From contig JAOADA010000012.1 of NCBI GenBank assembly GCA_026417555.1, positions 1 through 43,302 on the forward strand: DNA of 43,302 nt, given 5' to 3'. Below the pieces are notes generated by a model that did no database searches, had not been told where the DNA came from, and saw nothing but the letters and a program-made list of their open reading frames with translations. Origin of the DNA: Brevinematales bacterium (lineage in GTDB: Bacteria > Spirochaetota > Brevinematia > Brevinematales > Thermospiraceae). Both the position numbers and the translations under genes were made by a program. The first letter of the stretch is position 1; the number at the start of each line of letters is the position of its first letter. Shown here in pieces: positions 7,800 through 16,933 of the stretch.

Positions 7800-9553
7800 G
7801 CGCTTTTCCTCCTTTCTGCTATGGCTTCACGGAGTTCCTTCTCATACTGCAAGAATTTCTCTTGTTTGAAGGGGCTGTAATTCATCTGTTTCATGATATT
7901 GATAAGCCGTTTGAAATACTGCCCCACCTCCTCAAAAGAACTAAATTCAAAATCACTCTCCAGAATCTCTGTGACAATATCCAGCATATACTTCTGACGC
8001 TCCAGAGGGGTAATAGCGTCAATCTCATCAAAAGCATCCTGTTGGTAAAGAACAAAATCGATCGTTTCTGATTTCCAGTACGTAATATGATAATCAACAG
8101 GTACCCCATCGTCTCCCAGAATCGTAATCTGATCATACGCCTCTTTCCCTCGAAGGGTCCAGTTTCTGGCATTGTACACCTTTTCTACCCAATCAGATCC
8201 AAGTCGCTTGTTGAGGTACGCCTGAATCTCTGGATACTCCAAGTACTTGGAATAACTGTCGATAGGATCAATGGCTGGGTAACGCTTCGAATCTGCCCTG
8301 GCCTGCGCAAGCGCATAAAAACATCGCGCGGCCTTTTTTGTCGCCTCGGTGACGGGTTCTTTAAGATTTCCCCCTGCAGGAGACACTGTCCCAATAAAGG
8401 TCACAGATCCTGTTTGCCCGTTGTTGAGATACACAATCCCAGCCCGTGAATAGAAATTGGAAATCACTGCTGGCAAATCCATGGGAAACGCATCAGGCCC
8501 AGGAAGTTCCTCAAGACGGTTGGACATCTCTCTCAATGCCTGCGCCCATCGAGAAGTAGAATCCGCCAAAAGAAGAACCCGAAGCCCCATATTCCGATAA
8601 TACTCTGCAATGGTCATCGCTGTATACACAGAAGCCTCACGGGCCGCCACAGGCATATTGGAGGTATTACAGATAATGGTGGTACGCTCCATGAGTTTTC
8701 GCCCCGTACGGGGATCAATAAGTTCCGGAAACTCCGTAAAGATCTCCACCACTTCATTGGCTCTTTCCCCACACGCGGCAATGAGGATAAGATCAGCCTC
8801 AGCGTTTTTCGAGATGGCATGCTGAAGCACCGTTTTTCCACATCCAAAAGGCCCAGGGATAAATCCCGTCCCCCCCTCAGCCATAGGGTTAAAGGTATCA
8901 ATGATACGGATCCCTGTTTCCATGACCTTGAAAGGTCTTGGCTTTTCCCTATAACACCGAATCTCTCTCTTGACAGGCCACCGTTGCACCATAGTAACAT
9001 CTACCGTGGTTCCCTCATCATTCTCAAGAACGGCAATCGTATCCTTGACTCTATACGATCCAGGAGACACGATAGACTTCACCTTCCATTTTCTTTCTAA
9101 TTTGAAGGGAACCATAATCTTATGATCAATCCAGTTCTCTTTCACTGACCCAAGCCAATCACCCGCCTGGACAGTATCCCCCACCCTCACAAGAGGTTGA
9201 AAATCATACCTTGCCTCCTGGTCAAGAGGCTCGGTATACTCTCCCCGTCGTAAAAAAATACCCTGCTTTTTGTCAAGGTCATTCTGTAGCCCATCAAAAT
9301 TCTTCGAAAGAAGCCCAGGTCCCAACTCTACTTCAAGCATATGACCTGTAAACTCTACATCTGTTCCTATCTTTAGACCGCGTGTTGATTCAAACACCTG
9401 CACATAGGCAATATTCCCTGTAATTTTGATCACCTCGCTCATGAGACGTGCATCCGGCATGTGAATAAAAGCAATCTCATTCTGTCCTACAGGACCATCA
9501 ACCTCAACCGAGACTAAGTTGGCAATAATGCCCTTCACTTTTCCCTTGACCAT
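7796..9553 (-). CDS. atpA: V-type ATP synthase subunit A (catalytic)
   Basis: This 585-residue protein is the catalytic ATPase subunit. It has the N-terminal barrel, the bulge or non-homologous region that separates V-type A from F-type beta, and an intact Walker A GPFGCGKT at residues 234-241. ACGERANEVVEI supplies the catalytic glutamate region, and LADSTSRWAQALRE is a family signature. The length is normal. Start ATG at 9553 overlaps the preceding stop as TAATG and is preceded by GGGAGGAAATA. Confidence 0.96.
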   Translation of the reverse strand: MVKGKVKGIIANLVSVEVDGPVGQNEIAFIHMPDARLMSEVIKITGNIAYVQVFESTRGLKIGTDVEFTGHMLEVELGPGLLSKNFDGLQNDLDKKQGIFLRRGEYTEPLDQEARYDFQPLVRVGDTVQAGDWLGSVKENWIDHKIMVPFKLERKWKVKSIVSPGSYRVKDTIAVLENDEGTTVDVTMVQRWPVKREIRCYREKPRPFKVMETGIRIIDTFNPMAEGGTGFIPGPFGCGKTVLQHAISKNAEADLILIAACGERANEVVEIFTEFPELIDPRTGRKLMERTTIICNTSNMPVAAREASVYTAMTIAEYYRNMGLRVLLLADSTSRWAQALREMSNRLEELPGPDAFPMDLPAVISNFYSRAGIVYLNNGQTGSVTFIGTVSPAGGNLKEPVTEATKKAARCFYALAQARADSKRYPAIDPIDSYSKYLEYPEIQAYLNKRLGSDWVEKVYNARNWTLRGKEAYDQITILGDDGVPVDYHITYWKSETIDFVLYQQDAFDEIDAITPLERQKYMLDIVTEILESDFEFSSFEEVGQYFKRLINIMKQMNYSPFKQEKFLQYEKELREAIAERRKSA

Positions 9554-10383
9554 TATTTCCTCCCTTGGCGGATGTCAAATTCATGTGAAAACGCAATTTT
9601 GGATTCGATAGAAGTGATGAGGCGCTGAAGTTTCTTCTTGCCCTCTTCTGCAATCAGAGAAAGCCAACGTGTCACAAGTGCCAATCGAAGCACATAACTA
9701 TATACCTCATGGGCTGAAAACGGCTCAAGCATGACCCTCTCTTCAAGCCATTTCCAGCGCACCTCATCGAAGAAAAGCTCCATCTCCATGAGTCTTCCAC
9801 TCTCATACATTTGGGCTACTTTTTCAACAAAATCAAACTCTCCCCCAACCCCAAAATCTGGTGAGGAACTTCTTCTCATCAGATCGGAAAATTCCCCCAC
9901 CGGCAACATTGCCCTCTCCATGGGACGATGAATCCGTCGCGCCACCAAACCGGCTTTGATATTACGGAGATGAGCCTCTCGCTCATAGTACTCTCTTACA
10001 AAAGGATCAGAAAAATCCTCCAAGTGCTCATAGAGCAGCACCGTGAGTTCCTCTTCTGGCAAAAGTTCTGGATAGATACGCCTCTCATTCTGATAAGCAA
10101 ACCAATACTCCGCCAGAAAAGGAAGAAAGCTCTCACTATCCTTCATATTCTCTTCAAACTCTTCCCTCGTATAGTAGGCAGGATACTGATAGACAAAACC
10201 CTCTTTGCCATAATGAGCTGCATTAGCAATATCCTGAAAAAGGAAAAGAGAACGAAGACCCTCAAAATCCTTTTCTGTCATCTCTTCCGCACAAAGAGCC
10301 CACACCTCTTCAAGGGTATTGCCTACTTTTTCCGCTTCAAGCGAGATATCATACAGGCCAGAAAGCAGATAGTAGTACTGCAC
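9553..10383 (-). CDS. DUF2764 protein of the V-ATPase operon
   Basis: This 276-residue soluble, mostly helical protein lies between atpE and atpA. That is the place of the conserved DUF2764 gene in spirochaetal V-ATPase operons (for example Borrelia BB0095), and the opening pattern MQYYYLLSGLYDI fits the family. No recognisable subunit C gene exists in the operon, and C would be expected at this position. I therefore infer that this protein does the job of subunit C, linking the rotor shaft to the membrane ring. That is inference from context, length and helicity only. The start is GTG at 10383, overlapping the atpE stop as TAGTG, with GGAGGAAAGTA as ribosome binding site. Confidence 0.82.
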   Translation of the reverse strand: MQYYYLLSGLYDISLEAEKVGNTLEEVWALCAEEMTEKDFEGLRSLFLFQDIANAAHYGKEGFVYQYPAYYTREEFEENMKDSESFLPFLAEYWFAYQNERRIYPELLPEEELTVLLYEHLEDFSDPFVREYYEREAHLRNIKAGLVARRIHRPMERAMLPVGEFSDLMRRSSSPDFGVGGEFDFVEKVAQMYESGRLMEMELFFDEVRWKWLEERVMLEPFSAHEVYSYVLRLALVTRWLSLIAEEGKKKLQRLITSIESKIAFSHEFDIRQGRK

Positions 10384-10997
10384 TACTTTCCTCCAAAAAG
10401 CATCTCTTTGGCTTGTGGCTTCAAAAAGGACTGGAAAAACTCAACAAAATCCTTGTCAGTGAAGGAGAGAACAAACGAACCATCCTTTGGAGCAACCTTA
10501 AACCCTCCCTCCATACGAGAATCAAAACGGATCTCCAAACCCTTTTCCAACAGCTGAGAGGCTTTGGCCTGAAACCACGACAAAAGCTTGTCTTTTTGCT
10601 TCTCCGGAAGAACCACTGCCATGTCAAGTTTGCCCTCTTCCTGTGACCAATTTCTCGCCAATGTAAGAATCACCTCTCCTATGACACCTTCATCAGCAAG
10701 CACCTGTTTAAGACCCGGTTTCATCACAGAATCTACAACAAGATATGTCATCTCCTGCCTCAGACTTGCGATTGCCTGATCGGAAGCCATCTTGACCTCA
10801 GAAAGGGTTCGTTGCCGAAGTTGTTCGGCTTCTTGTTGCGCTTTTTTTAGTATGTGTTCCGCTTCTTTTTTGGCCTTTTCCACAATCTGTTTTGCCTCTT
10901 CCTCGGCCTTTCGGAGAATAGCTTCGCCCTCTTTTTGAGCCTTTTCTACTCCTTCACTATAAATCTTTTGGGTGAGTTCTTTGAGTTTTCCTTCCAT
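10383..10997 (-). CDS. atpE: V-type ATP synthase subunit E (peripheral stalk)
   Basis: The first gene of the V-ATPase operon encodes about 204 residues. Residues 1-80 are a highly charged Lys/Glu/Ala-rich coiled coil (KAEEEAKQIVEKAKKEAEHI), followed by a globular C-terminal domain. This is the E subunit form of the peripheral stalk that holds the catalytic head still. No separate G/H subunit is seen. An in-frame ATG at 11006 abuts the Shine-Dalgarno GGGAGG with no spacing, whereas the ATG at 10997 has 9 nt, so the inner start is preferred. A consensus promoter lies just upstream. Confidence 0.9.
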   Translation of the reverse strand: MEGKLKELTQKIYSEGVEKAQKEGEAILRKAEEEAKQIVEKAKKEAEHILKKAQQEAEQLRQRTLSEVKMASDQAIASLRQEMTYLVVDSVMKPGLKQVLADEGVIGEVILTLARNWSQEEGKLDMAVVLPEKQKDKLLSWFQAKASQLLEKGLEIRFDSRMEGGFKVAPKDGSFVLSFTDKDFVEFFQSFLKPQAKEMLFGGK

Positions 10998-11029
10998 AGA
11001 GGCCATCCTCCCGGATTTTTGTTTTGAGT

Positions 11030-11058
11030 ATTATACCTCTTTTTGATTTTTTTGTCTA
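11030..11058 (-). promoter_or_regulatory. promoter of the V-ATPase operon
   Basis: On the minus strand there is TAGACA (11053-11058), a 17-nt spacer and a perfect TATAAT (11030-11035). Transcription would start about 26 nt before the atpE start codon. A-rich sequence lies in and above the spacer. Confidence 0.82.
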
Positions 11059-11199
11059 TATTTTGCATGTTTTTTTTTCAAAGAGAGGGAATACTCACAA
11101 GGTTTACGTGACACTCCGTAGGAATCCATACCCCTCTCAATACCATGGTAGAGAAAACATAAGACTTTGACATTCCATGAGAATTTTTCTCCTCACCAC

Positions 11200-11232
11200 A
11201 AAAAAAGGCCCACTGCCTGTATGCAGTGGGCC
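11200..11232 (-). terminator. terminator after the PorV-like gene
   Basis: A perfect 10-bp GC-rich stem (GGCCCACTGC at 11207-11216 with GCAGTGGGCC at 11223-11232) and a 6-nt loop are followed on the minus strand by seven T (11206-11200). It begins 12 nt after the stop at 11245 and insulates the V-ATPase operon downstream. Confidence 0.92.
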
Positions 11233-11244
11233 CACGAGGCATGA

Positions 11245-12606
11245 TTATTTTGTTTTTGGAGGAGTTGTTGTCTTGGGCGGCGTATTGGTATTGGTTGTTG
11301 GTGGTGTAGTCTTTGGGGGTGTAGGCGGTGTAGGAGAAGAAGGAGGTGGAGGTGCCACATTTGTTTGGGTGTTTGTCTGTTTCTGCTTCTTGAGTTCCTC
11401 AATCCGAAGCTCTTCTTGACGCTTCTGCACCTCTTCCTCAAGCTGACGAGCTTTGATCTCTTCCTCACGATAGGCAAAGGCACTATTGGGCAACAGATAT
11501 TGATAATTCAGACTCACACTTGGCTCAAGCCTCCCCATATTCACCCCCCACTGAAGAGAGGAGTCCAGCGTTACTTGATGGCTATAATTAAACACATACG
11601 TGAACCCAACACCCAAAGTGAAATTTAACACCCCCGTGAGTTTGAGAAGAAGCAAATCTATCTCATCACCCACCTTCCGGGGCTCGAAAATCATCCCCAA
11701 ACGAACCGCCAGCATCTCCCCTTTGTACAAGCTCGTGGGAAATAACTCTCCTGCTGAGAGTTGCCAGAACTCATACCCTACATGCCAAGAAGAATCTGCC
11801 TGACGGTTGTCATTGGTCTCTTTGTTCCATTCCCTGCCATAGGAAACATACCCTACTCCCAGCTTGGTCTTTTTCATGAAGAAAAGGTTGCCCATTTCCA
11901 TATTCGCTCCTATGCGGAGTTCTGAGGGCAAAACATCCTTCCCATCAGGGAGAATAGACACGTTCGGAGAAATCAGGTTTTTGTACACAAGCCCAAGACG
12001 AATCGTTTCACTGAAGTCATAGGTTGCTCCTATATCCATCCCAAAGCCAAGTCTCCCCATCGCCCCTTTGAGTTCTGGGTTTGCCGTCGTGTCCTCAAAA
12101 GCCCCTACCCCTACATCATACAGACTCAATTTTGTCCCTACCGAAATTTTCGCTCCCCTAGAGAGGACATCATTGAGATCCTTCGCGTAGATAAGACTAT
12201 ATACCCCTTCATGGTAGTATTCGACAGTATTCTCGGAAAGCCCATCTGGACCAATGAGACTCAAGCGATGGAAAGAGAGCCCAATCGCCCCACGTTTGGT
12301 AAAAAAGTTATCCGCCGGAATCGTAAACCGGTTCCAAAAAGGGGCTACCAGATTCACATCTATCACATTGATCATGGACTTGTCATCAAAACCTGCATAC
12401 GGGGTGTGCCACCCTGTATAGAGTTGGATACTTCGAGCCATGCTAATTGTGGCAGGATTATAGTGCATGGTATTCACCCCATCAAAATCCCCAAATATCG
12501 CGTTTCCCATCCCTTTGCTTCGCATGGTCCATCCAATATCCTCAAAACTTGCAAAGAGAGATGACACAAGTACCACCATCCCTGCCCACAAAATTGGGTA
12601 TCTCAT
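11245..12606 (-). CDS. PorV/UPF0164-like outer membrane protein with Pro/Thr-rich tail
   Basis: The roughly 453-residue protein begins with a signal peptide (MRYPILWAGMVVLVSSLFA). The mature start contains KGMGNAIFGDFDGVNTMHYNPATI, the glycine-asparagine-proline pattern seen at the start of PorV, PorQ and UPF0164 or FadL-like beta barrels. Alternating hydrophobic strands continue to about residue 385. Then come a charged helical segment rich in Glu, Arg and Gln and a tail of about 40 residues made almost only of Pro, Thr, Asn and Lys. Such a tail is odd after a barrel and may sit in the periplasm. The ATG at 12606 follows AGGAGGAAGGT; the in-frame codons upstream lack a ribosome binding site. 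The gene is divergent from the lipoprotein gene at 12747. The ligand is unknown. Confidence 0.65.
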   Translation of the reverse strand: MRYPILWAGMVVLVSSLFASFEDIGWTMRSKGMGNAIFGDFDGVNTMHYNPATISMARSIQLYTGWHTPYAGFDDKSMINVIDVNLVAPFWNRFTIPADNFFTKRGAIGLSFHRLSLIGPDGLSENTVEYYHEGVYSLIYAKDLNDVLSRGAKISVGTKLSLYDVGVGAFEDTTANPELKGAMGRLGFGMDIGATYDFSETIRLGLVYKNLISPNVSILPDGKDVLPSELRIGANMEMGNLFFMKKTKLGVGYVSYGREWNKETNDNRQADSSWHVGYEFWQLSAGELFPTSLYKGEMLAVRLGMIFEPRKVGDEIDLLLLKLTGVLNFTLGVGFTYVFNYSHQVTLDSSLQWGVNMGRLEPSVSLNYQYLLPNSAFAYREEEIKARQLEEEVQKRQEELRIEELKKQKQTNTQTNVAPPPPSSPTPPTPPKTTPPTTNTNTPPKTTTPPKTK

Positions 12607-12666
12607 ACCTTCCTCCTGTATTCTCTCTCCCAATATCGGCGATGATCTTCTATATCTTCATTTTTT

Positions 12667-12695
12667 TTGCAAAAACATCGCCTTGGCTGTATAGT
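12667..12695 (+). promoter_or_regulatory. possible promoter of the LVIVD-like lipoprotein gene
   Basis: TTGCAA (12667-12672), a 17-nt spacer and TATAGT (12690-12695) lie about 50 nt before the start at 12747. The -35 box matches four of six bases and the -10 box five of six. Confidence 0.42.
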
Positions 12696-12746
12696 ATACA
12701 TAGTAAAGCGTTTTCTCTACTAATATACCACATGTGGAGCAAAAAA

Positions 12747-13757
12747 ATGAAATCTTTTCGAAAATTCTTTTGGTTTTTGTTTCTCATTTTTGTTTCCTGT
12801 GGACAGAAAACACCTTCTTCTGGGAGTACGTTTTCGATCCTCTGGGAATGGCAGGCTCCGCAAAACGCTTTTATCCAGGATGCAACAAGCATAGGGGAGT
12901 ATGTTTTTCTCACCTTGAATACAGGAGAAGTAGCTTTTTTCCCCGTTGCACGCCCTCACGAGATACGTCTTTTTCCCTTTCCTCTGACAGGAGTGGTGTC
13001 TCTCACTTGGATTTCCCATTCCTCCAACGAATTCTTGGGGATAGCCTGGACTACCACAGGCAACACCCAAAGCCTCGTATGGTTCTCTTTCTCTCCATGG
13101 ATTACCAACACGACAAACTCATCACAAATCTCCGCTTTTTCTCCTCTTGCCTCCCTCACCTATCAACAGATCTCGGGAATAGCAAAAATTGCTCATACCC
13201 TATTTTGGGTTGCTGATGGATTTCTCTTTTCTCAAGATATCCAATCCTCTTTTCTCCCCAACAATCCCTCATCTCTTCCCATGCCCTATGCTTACCGCAT
13301 CTGGCACGCTATCCAATACCAACATATTCTCTATCTCGCCCAAGGAGACAAGGGATTGACACTTGTGGATCTCAAACGAAACAAGACCACAAACTATTCC
13401 TGGATAATTGGCTCCATAGGTTCGCTTCTTTTGCTCCCAGAAGAAAAAAAACTCATCCTTGCTGATAGAATAAACGGTGTCCGTGCCTACGACATCTCCT
13501 CTCCATGGACTCCTACCTTTCATGCCGTCTATGAGGCCTTAGGAAACACGATGGACATTGCTTTGACAAAACAAGGACTGTGGTTAGCAGACCAATACAA
13601 TGGCATCTCTCTTTTAAAGCTTGAGGAAAAAAAATTCATTCTCCTCACGAATATCCAAGGACGGGTAATGTCTCACGTCCTTTCCTTAGACAATGGAGAA
13701 AAGTTGCTTTTCTGGCATCAGGACAAGATACTCCTCACCAGCGTGAACGCGCCCTAA
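12747..13757 (+). CDS. lipoprotein with LVIVD-like beta-propeller repeats
   Basis: The 336-residue product starts with a hydrophobic signal and a relaxed lipobox (LIFVSC), so it is probably an exported lipoprotein. The remainder is all-beta. Later parts resemble LVIVD-type propeller blades: LYLAQGDKGLTLVDLKRNK, then LILADRINGVRAYDISSPW followed by an ALGNTMDIAL step, then LADQYNGISLLKLEE. LVIVD proteins are surface-located with unclear functions, so no substrate is proposed. The ATG at 12747 is chosen because GTGGAG lies 8 nt before it; an ATG at 12732 lacks a site. The last 23 nt overlap the end of the convergent rhomboid gene. Confidence 0.68.
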   Translation: MKSFRKFFWFLFLIFVSCGQKTPSSGSTFSILWEWQAPQNAFIQDATSIGEYVFLTLNTGEVAFFPVARPHEIRLFPFPLTGVVSLTWISHSSNEFLGIAWTTTGNTQSLVWFSFSPWITNTTNSSQISAFSPLASLTYQQISGIAKIAHTLFWVADGFLFSQDIQSSFLPNNPSSLPMPYAYRIWHAIQYQHILYLAQGDKGLTLVDLKRNKTTNYSWIIGSIGSLLLLPEEKKLILADRINGVRAYDISSPWTPTFHAVYEALGNTMDIALTKQGLWLADQYNGISLLKLEEKKFILLTNIQGRVMSHVLSLDNGEKLLFWHQDKILLTSVNAP

Positions 13758-14406
13758 GAGAACGTTTTGGTCCCACAAGGACCCAAAGAACCCCCACAAT
13801 CATCCCTCCAACATGGGCAAGATAGGCTACTCCCCCAGAAAATGAGATATTTCCTATCATAAGGAGGGAGTTCAGTACCTGCATCACCGCCCACACAAAG
13901 ATATAAAAGAAAGCCGGGATCTTGACTGGAACAAGGAAAAAACCCAGAAAAAGAAGTGTCACCACCTGCTTCGTAGGAAAGAAAAACATATACGCGATCA
14001 CAATGCCAGAGATAGCTGCACTTGCCCCTACCATGGGGAGTAAGGAATTCCCTAGGAATACCCCCTGTACCAAGGCCCCTACCACGGCCGAAAAAAGATA
14101 AAACACAAGATACGAAACATGCCCCAACCTATCCTCGACATTATCCCCAAAGATATAGAGAAAGAGCATATTCCCCAAAAGATGAAGCCACCCCCCATGG
14201 AGAAAAGCATAGGTCACAAGCCTATATGCATGCCCCAAAGGATCTTGCCAAAACCCCCCTGCCACAAAGGCATACTGCGCCATCCAGTCTTCATACAACG
14301 AGGGATGAAAAAAGCCATATACAAAGATCCCGATATTTGCCAGAAGGAGCACAGAGTTCACCAGAGGAAAGGAAAAGCGGGGATTCTCATCACCTATGGG
14401 TATCAT
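13735..14406 (-). CDS. rhomboid family intramembrane serine protease
   Basis: This 223-residue protein has six predicted membrane helices. It carries the rhomboid signatures: HGGWLHLLGNM (His70, His75, Asn79), the catalytic serine in GASAAISG (Ser129), and the catalytic histidine in AHVGG (His198). All active-site residues are present, so it should be an active protease cutting substrates within the membrane; the substrate is unknown. The start ATG at 14406 follows GGTAGGAGAGT. It begins 6 nt after the mlaD stop and is probably the last gene of the rpsF-to-rhomboid operon. Its end overlaps the convergent lipoprotein gene by 23 nt. Confidence 0.92.
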   Translation of the reverse strand: MIPIGDENPRFSFPLVNSVLLLANIGIFVYGFFHPSLYEDWMAQYAFVAGGFWQDPLGHAYRLVTYAFLHGGWLHLLGNMLFLYIFGDNVEDRLGHVSYLVFYLFSAVVGALVQGVFLGNSLLPMVGASAAISGIVIAYMFFFPTKQVVTLLFLGFFLVPVKIPAFFYIFVWAVMQVLNSLLMIGNISFSGGVAYLAHVGGMIVGVLWVLVGPKRSLRARSRW

Positions 14407-14412
14407 ACTCTC

Positions 14413-15327
14413 CTACCTAAAAAAGAGTTTGCTGGGGTTTTCTTTGATCTTTTTGCTGAATTCCTCAAGGTTTTTGATTGTATTCTCAAGGGAGGTTTTT
14501 GTTTCTTTGTCCTTGAGAAGGGCTATCACACTATTTTTATCTGAGGCAATACGGTTGAGTTCTTGAGAGAGTTTCCGCAATTCTTCGGCTGTCACTTGGA
14601 TATCTCGAAGAGTAGCTGCCAATTGCTTCTCATCAACCGATTCAATACGTTTGTTAAGCTGGGCTGAGGCAACTTCAAGATTGAGGATGATTGTATTCAC
14701 ATGCTTGATCATATCTTCTGAAAAACGAAGGGCTTTACTTAAATTTGCCATACTAGAACGAATATCGGCACTGTTATCCTTAACAAGGGCATTGAGACCC
14801 GCAATGAGTTCTGCGGTATTTTCAAAGGTAGCTTTCACCTGATAGAGGGTATCTACATTTTCCCCGGAAACCAAAGCCTGAAGCCCTACTCCAGCCACTT
14901 CAAGAACCCTTGAAAAACCCATAGGTGTCACACCAAGAATCTCCTCGTTATTGGTATAAAAATCTGTCGTCGCTGGATTGTAATGAGAGATATTGATATA
15001 CTTTTGTCCGACAAGACTCGTAGAGTAGATATTAAATTCTGCCCCTCGATTGATCTTAAACTTCTTCTGAATGTAGACCGTAACAACCAATTTCCCCTCT
15101 TTGAGATCAATCCTATCCACATACCCAATGGCTGGTCCCCCCGAGATCTTCACTTTGGCTCCTACCTGGAGGTTGTCCAAAAAGGTATAGACAAGATGAA
15201 GCTTGTATGCCCCTCCAAGAATGGCATTATACTTCCCCGCAAAGATAATAAACCCTACCACAAGAAAGAGCCCCAAAAATCCAAAAACTCCTACATAGAG
15301 AGCCTTTTTCTTTACTTGTTTTTCCAT
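14413..15327 (-). CDS. mlaD: MlaD/MCE family lipid-transport protein
   Basis: The 304-residue protein has one N-terminal membrane helix (about residues 8-30), then an MCE domain (about 38-120, with GAKVKISGGPAIGYVD and STSLVGQKYINI). A long coiled-coil region follows. MCE proteins form hexameric rings or tubes that carry phospholipids between inner and outer membranes. It lies directly after genes for the matching permease and ATPase, completing an MlaFED-like ABC transporter. The start ATG at 15327 overlaps mlaF by 16 nt and follows GGAGGTGAGGT. No mlaC or mlaB gene is visible. The long helical tail makes it larger than Escherichia coli MlaD (about 183 residues). Confidence 0.9.
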   Translation of the reverse strand: MEKQVKKKALYVGVFGFLGLFLVVGFIIFAGKYNAILGGAYKLHLVYTFLDNLQVGAKVKISGGPAIGYVDRIDLKEGKLVVTVYIQKKFKINRGAEFNIYSTSLVGQKYINISHYNPATTDFYTNNEEILGVTPMGFSRVLEVAGVGLQALVSGENVDTLYQVKATFENTAELIAGLNALVKDNSADIRSSMANLSKALRFSEDMIKHVNTIILNLEVASAQLNKRIESVDEKQLAATLRDIQVTAEELRKLSQELNRIASDKNSVIALLKDKETKTSLENTIKNLEEFSKKIKENPSKLFFR

Positions 15328-16136
15328 ACCTCACCTCCAGATTGTGCCAATGTTTTCATAGTCTGAAGCTGTTTCTGATATTCCTCCGTAATAGGACCCT
15401 GGGAACGTCCCTCAACAAACTGTTTAACATAAGGGTTGTTAGTTTTCTTGAGTTCTTCTGGAGTTCCCTCAAAAAGGAGCTGTCCCCGGTAGAGCATCCC
15501 GATCCTATCCCCTATGAAAAGAGCACTCTTAATATCATGGGTAACCACCACAAAGGTCATAGCAAGCTTCTTTTTCAGATCCACAATCAGATCATTGATT
15601 GTCGCTGTGGTAATAGGATCAAGTCCAGTAGTAGGTTCATCAAAGAGCACGATCTCTGGCTCAGCGACGATTGCCCTCGCAAGCGCCACACGCTTCATCA
15701 TCCCGCCTGAAAGAGAGGCTATCATCAAATCCTCGATACCCGGCAACTCTACCAGTTCCAGAGACCGCCGCATTCTTTCGAGTTTTTCATTCTGGTCCAT
15801 CTCTGGCCTCAAATGTTCCAAAGCAAAAAGGATATTTTCCCCTACTGTCAAGGAGTCAAACAAGGCCCCCCCCTGAAAAAGCATGCCAAAACGACTCCGC
15901 AAGGATGACATAATCTCCGGCTTGTCATAATCAAGTTGTATCCCGTCAATAAAAATCTCTCCCTTGTCCGGCCTCATCAGCCCAATGAGATGTTTGAGAA
16001 GGACGCTTTTCCCTACCCCACTCTGACCAATCAAGACGAATGTCTCTCCTCTTTGGATAGAAAGCGACAACCCATCAAGTACTTTTTTCTTGTTGAGAAC
16101 TTTGTGAAGATCGTATACCTCAATAATCGCCGCCAT
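15312..16136 (-). CDS. mlaF: MlaF-like ABC transporter ATP-binding protein
   Basis: This 274-residue ATPase has Walker A GQSGVGKS (about residues 37-44), the ABC signature SLSGGMMKRVALARA and Walker B IVLFDEPTTGLDP. The SGGMMKR wording is typical of the Mla/Ttg2 lipid-transport group. It powers the MCE transporter encoded by the neighbours. The start overlaps the mlaE stop by one base (TGATG), a sign of tight translational coupling. Confidence 0.94.
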   Translation of the reverse strand: MAAIIEVYDLHKVLNKKKVLDGLSLSIQRGETFVLIGQSGVGKSVLLKHLIGLMRPDKGEIFIDGIQLDYDKPEIMSSLRSRFGMLFQGGALFDSLTVGENILFALEHLRPEMDQNEKLERMRRSLELVELPGIEDLMIASLSGGMMKRVALARAIVAEPEIVLFDEPTTGLDPITTATINDLIVDLKKKLAMTFVVVTHDIKSALFIGDRIGMLYRGQLLFEGTPEELKKTNNPYVKQFVEGRSQGPITEEYQKQLQTMKTLAQSGGEVWKNK

Positions 16137-16933
16137 CAGAATATCCCCCCACTAAAAATAAGAAAAAACGTCCCCAACACATAATCCAAAAAGATCACCA
16201 TCACACTACTCGTCACCACCGAACGGATGGTGGCATTTCCTACCCCAGCAGCCCCTCCCCCTGCTCGAAAACCCTCAAACGTACTCACCAGAAGAATAAA
16301 TCCTCCAATAAACATCATCTTAAAAAGAGACTCAAAAATATACCCTATCTTGAGCGGGATCTGGGCCCACTCAATATAGACGGCTGTCTGCACTCCGTGA
16401 ACCCCCGAGATCATCATCCACCCACCAACAAGAGAAAACACAATAGAAATCATTCCCAAGATGGGAAGAGAGATCATTCCAGCCACTACCCGGGGAACCA
16501 CAAGGTATTCCACTGGATCTACTCCCATAGTTTCAAGGGCATCAATCTGCTCTGTCACTCTCATCGTCCCAAGATGGGCCGTCACAGAAGAACACACCCG
16601 ACTCACTACAATCAAAGCAGTAAGAACAGGACCGAGTTCCTTCACAAGGGCTACGGAAAGACCGCCACTGAGGTACTGTGCAGTTCCCATAATGATACTC
16701 TCCAGGGCATTGCCTAAAGAAAGGCCCATAATCAACCCCGAGAAAAGCCCTGTCAATATCACCACAGGGATAGACTCAAATCCAACCATATACACCTGTT
16801 TCAAAAGCTCTTCCCACTGCCTCATACCTCTCCCAAACCGCCGAAAAACGGCGAAAAGAAACAAAAAGAATTCCCCTATCTCGTGAAAAAAAAGAATAAC
16901 TCTCTCTCTAAAACTCACGATCCCCTCCCCCAT
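16136..16933 (-). CDS. mlaE: MlaE-like ABC transporter permease
   Basis: This 265-residue membrane protein has about five to six helices and the MlaE signature region VTEQIDALETMGVDPVEYLVVPR. It is the inner-membrane permease of the MlaFED-like phospholipid transporter. The ATG at 16933 follows CCGGAGAGAC and overlaps the end of dnaB by 26 nt. A GTG at 16918, preceded by GGAGGGGATC, is an equally good start and would shorten the protein by five residues. The overlap places lipid transport in the same transcript as the replication helicase. Confidence 0.92.
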   Translation of the reverse strand: MGEGIVSFRERVILFFHEIGEFFLFLFAVFRRFGRGMRQWEELLKQVYMVGFESIPVVILTGLFSGLIMGLSLGNALESIIMGTAQYLSGGLSVALVKELGPVLTALIVVSRVCSSVTAHLGTMRVTEQIDALETMGVDPVEYLVVPRVVAGMISLPILGMISIVFSLVGGWMMISGVHGVQTAVYIEWAQIPLKIGYIFESLFKMMFIGGFILLVSTFEGFRAGGGAAGVGNATIRSVVTSSVMVIFLDYVLGTFFLIFSGGIF

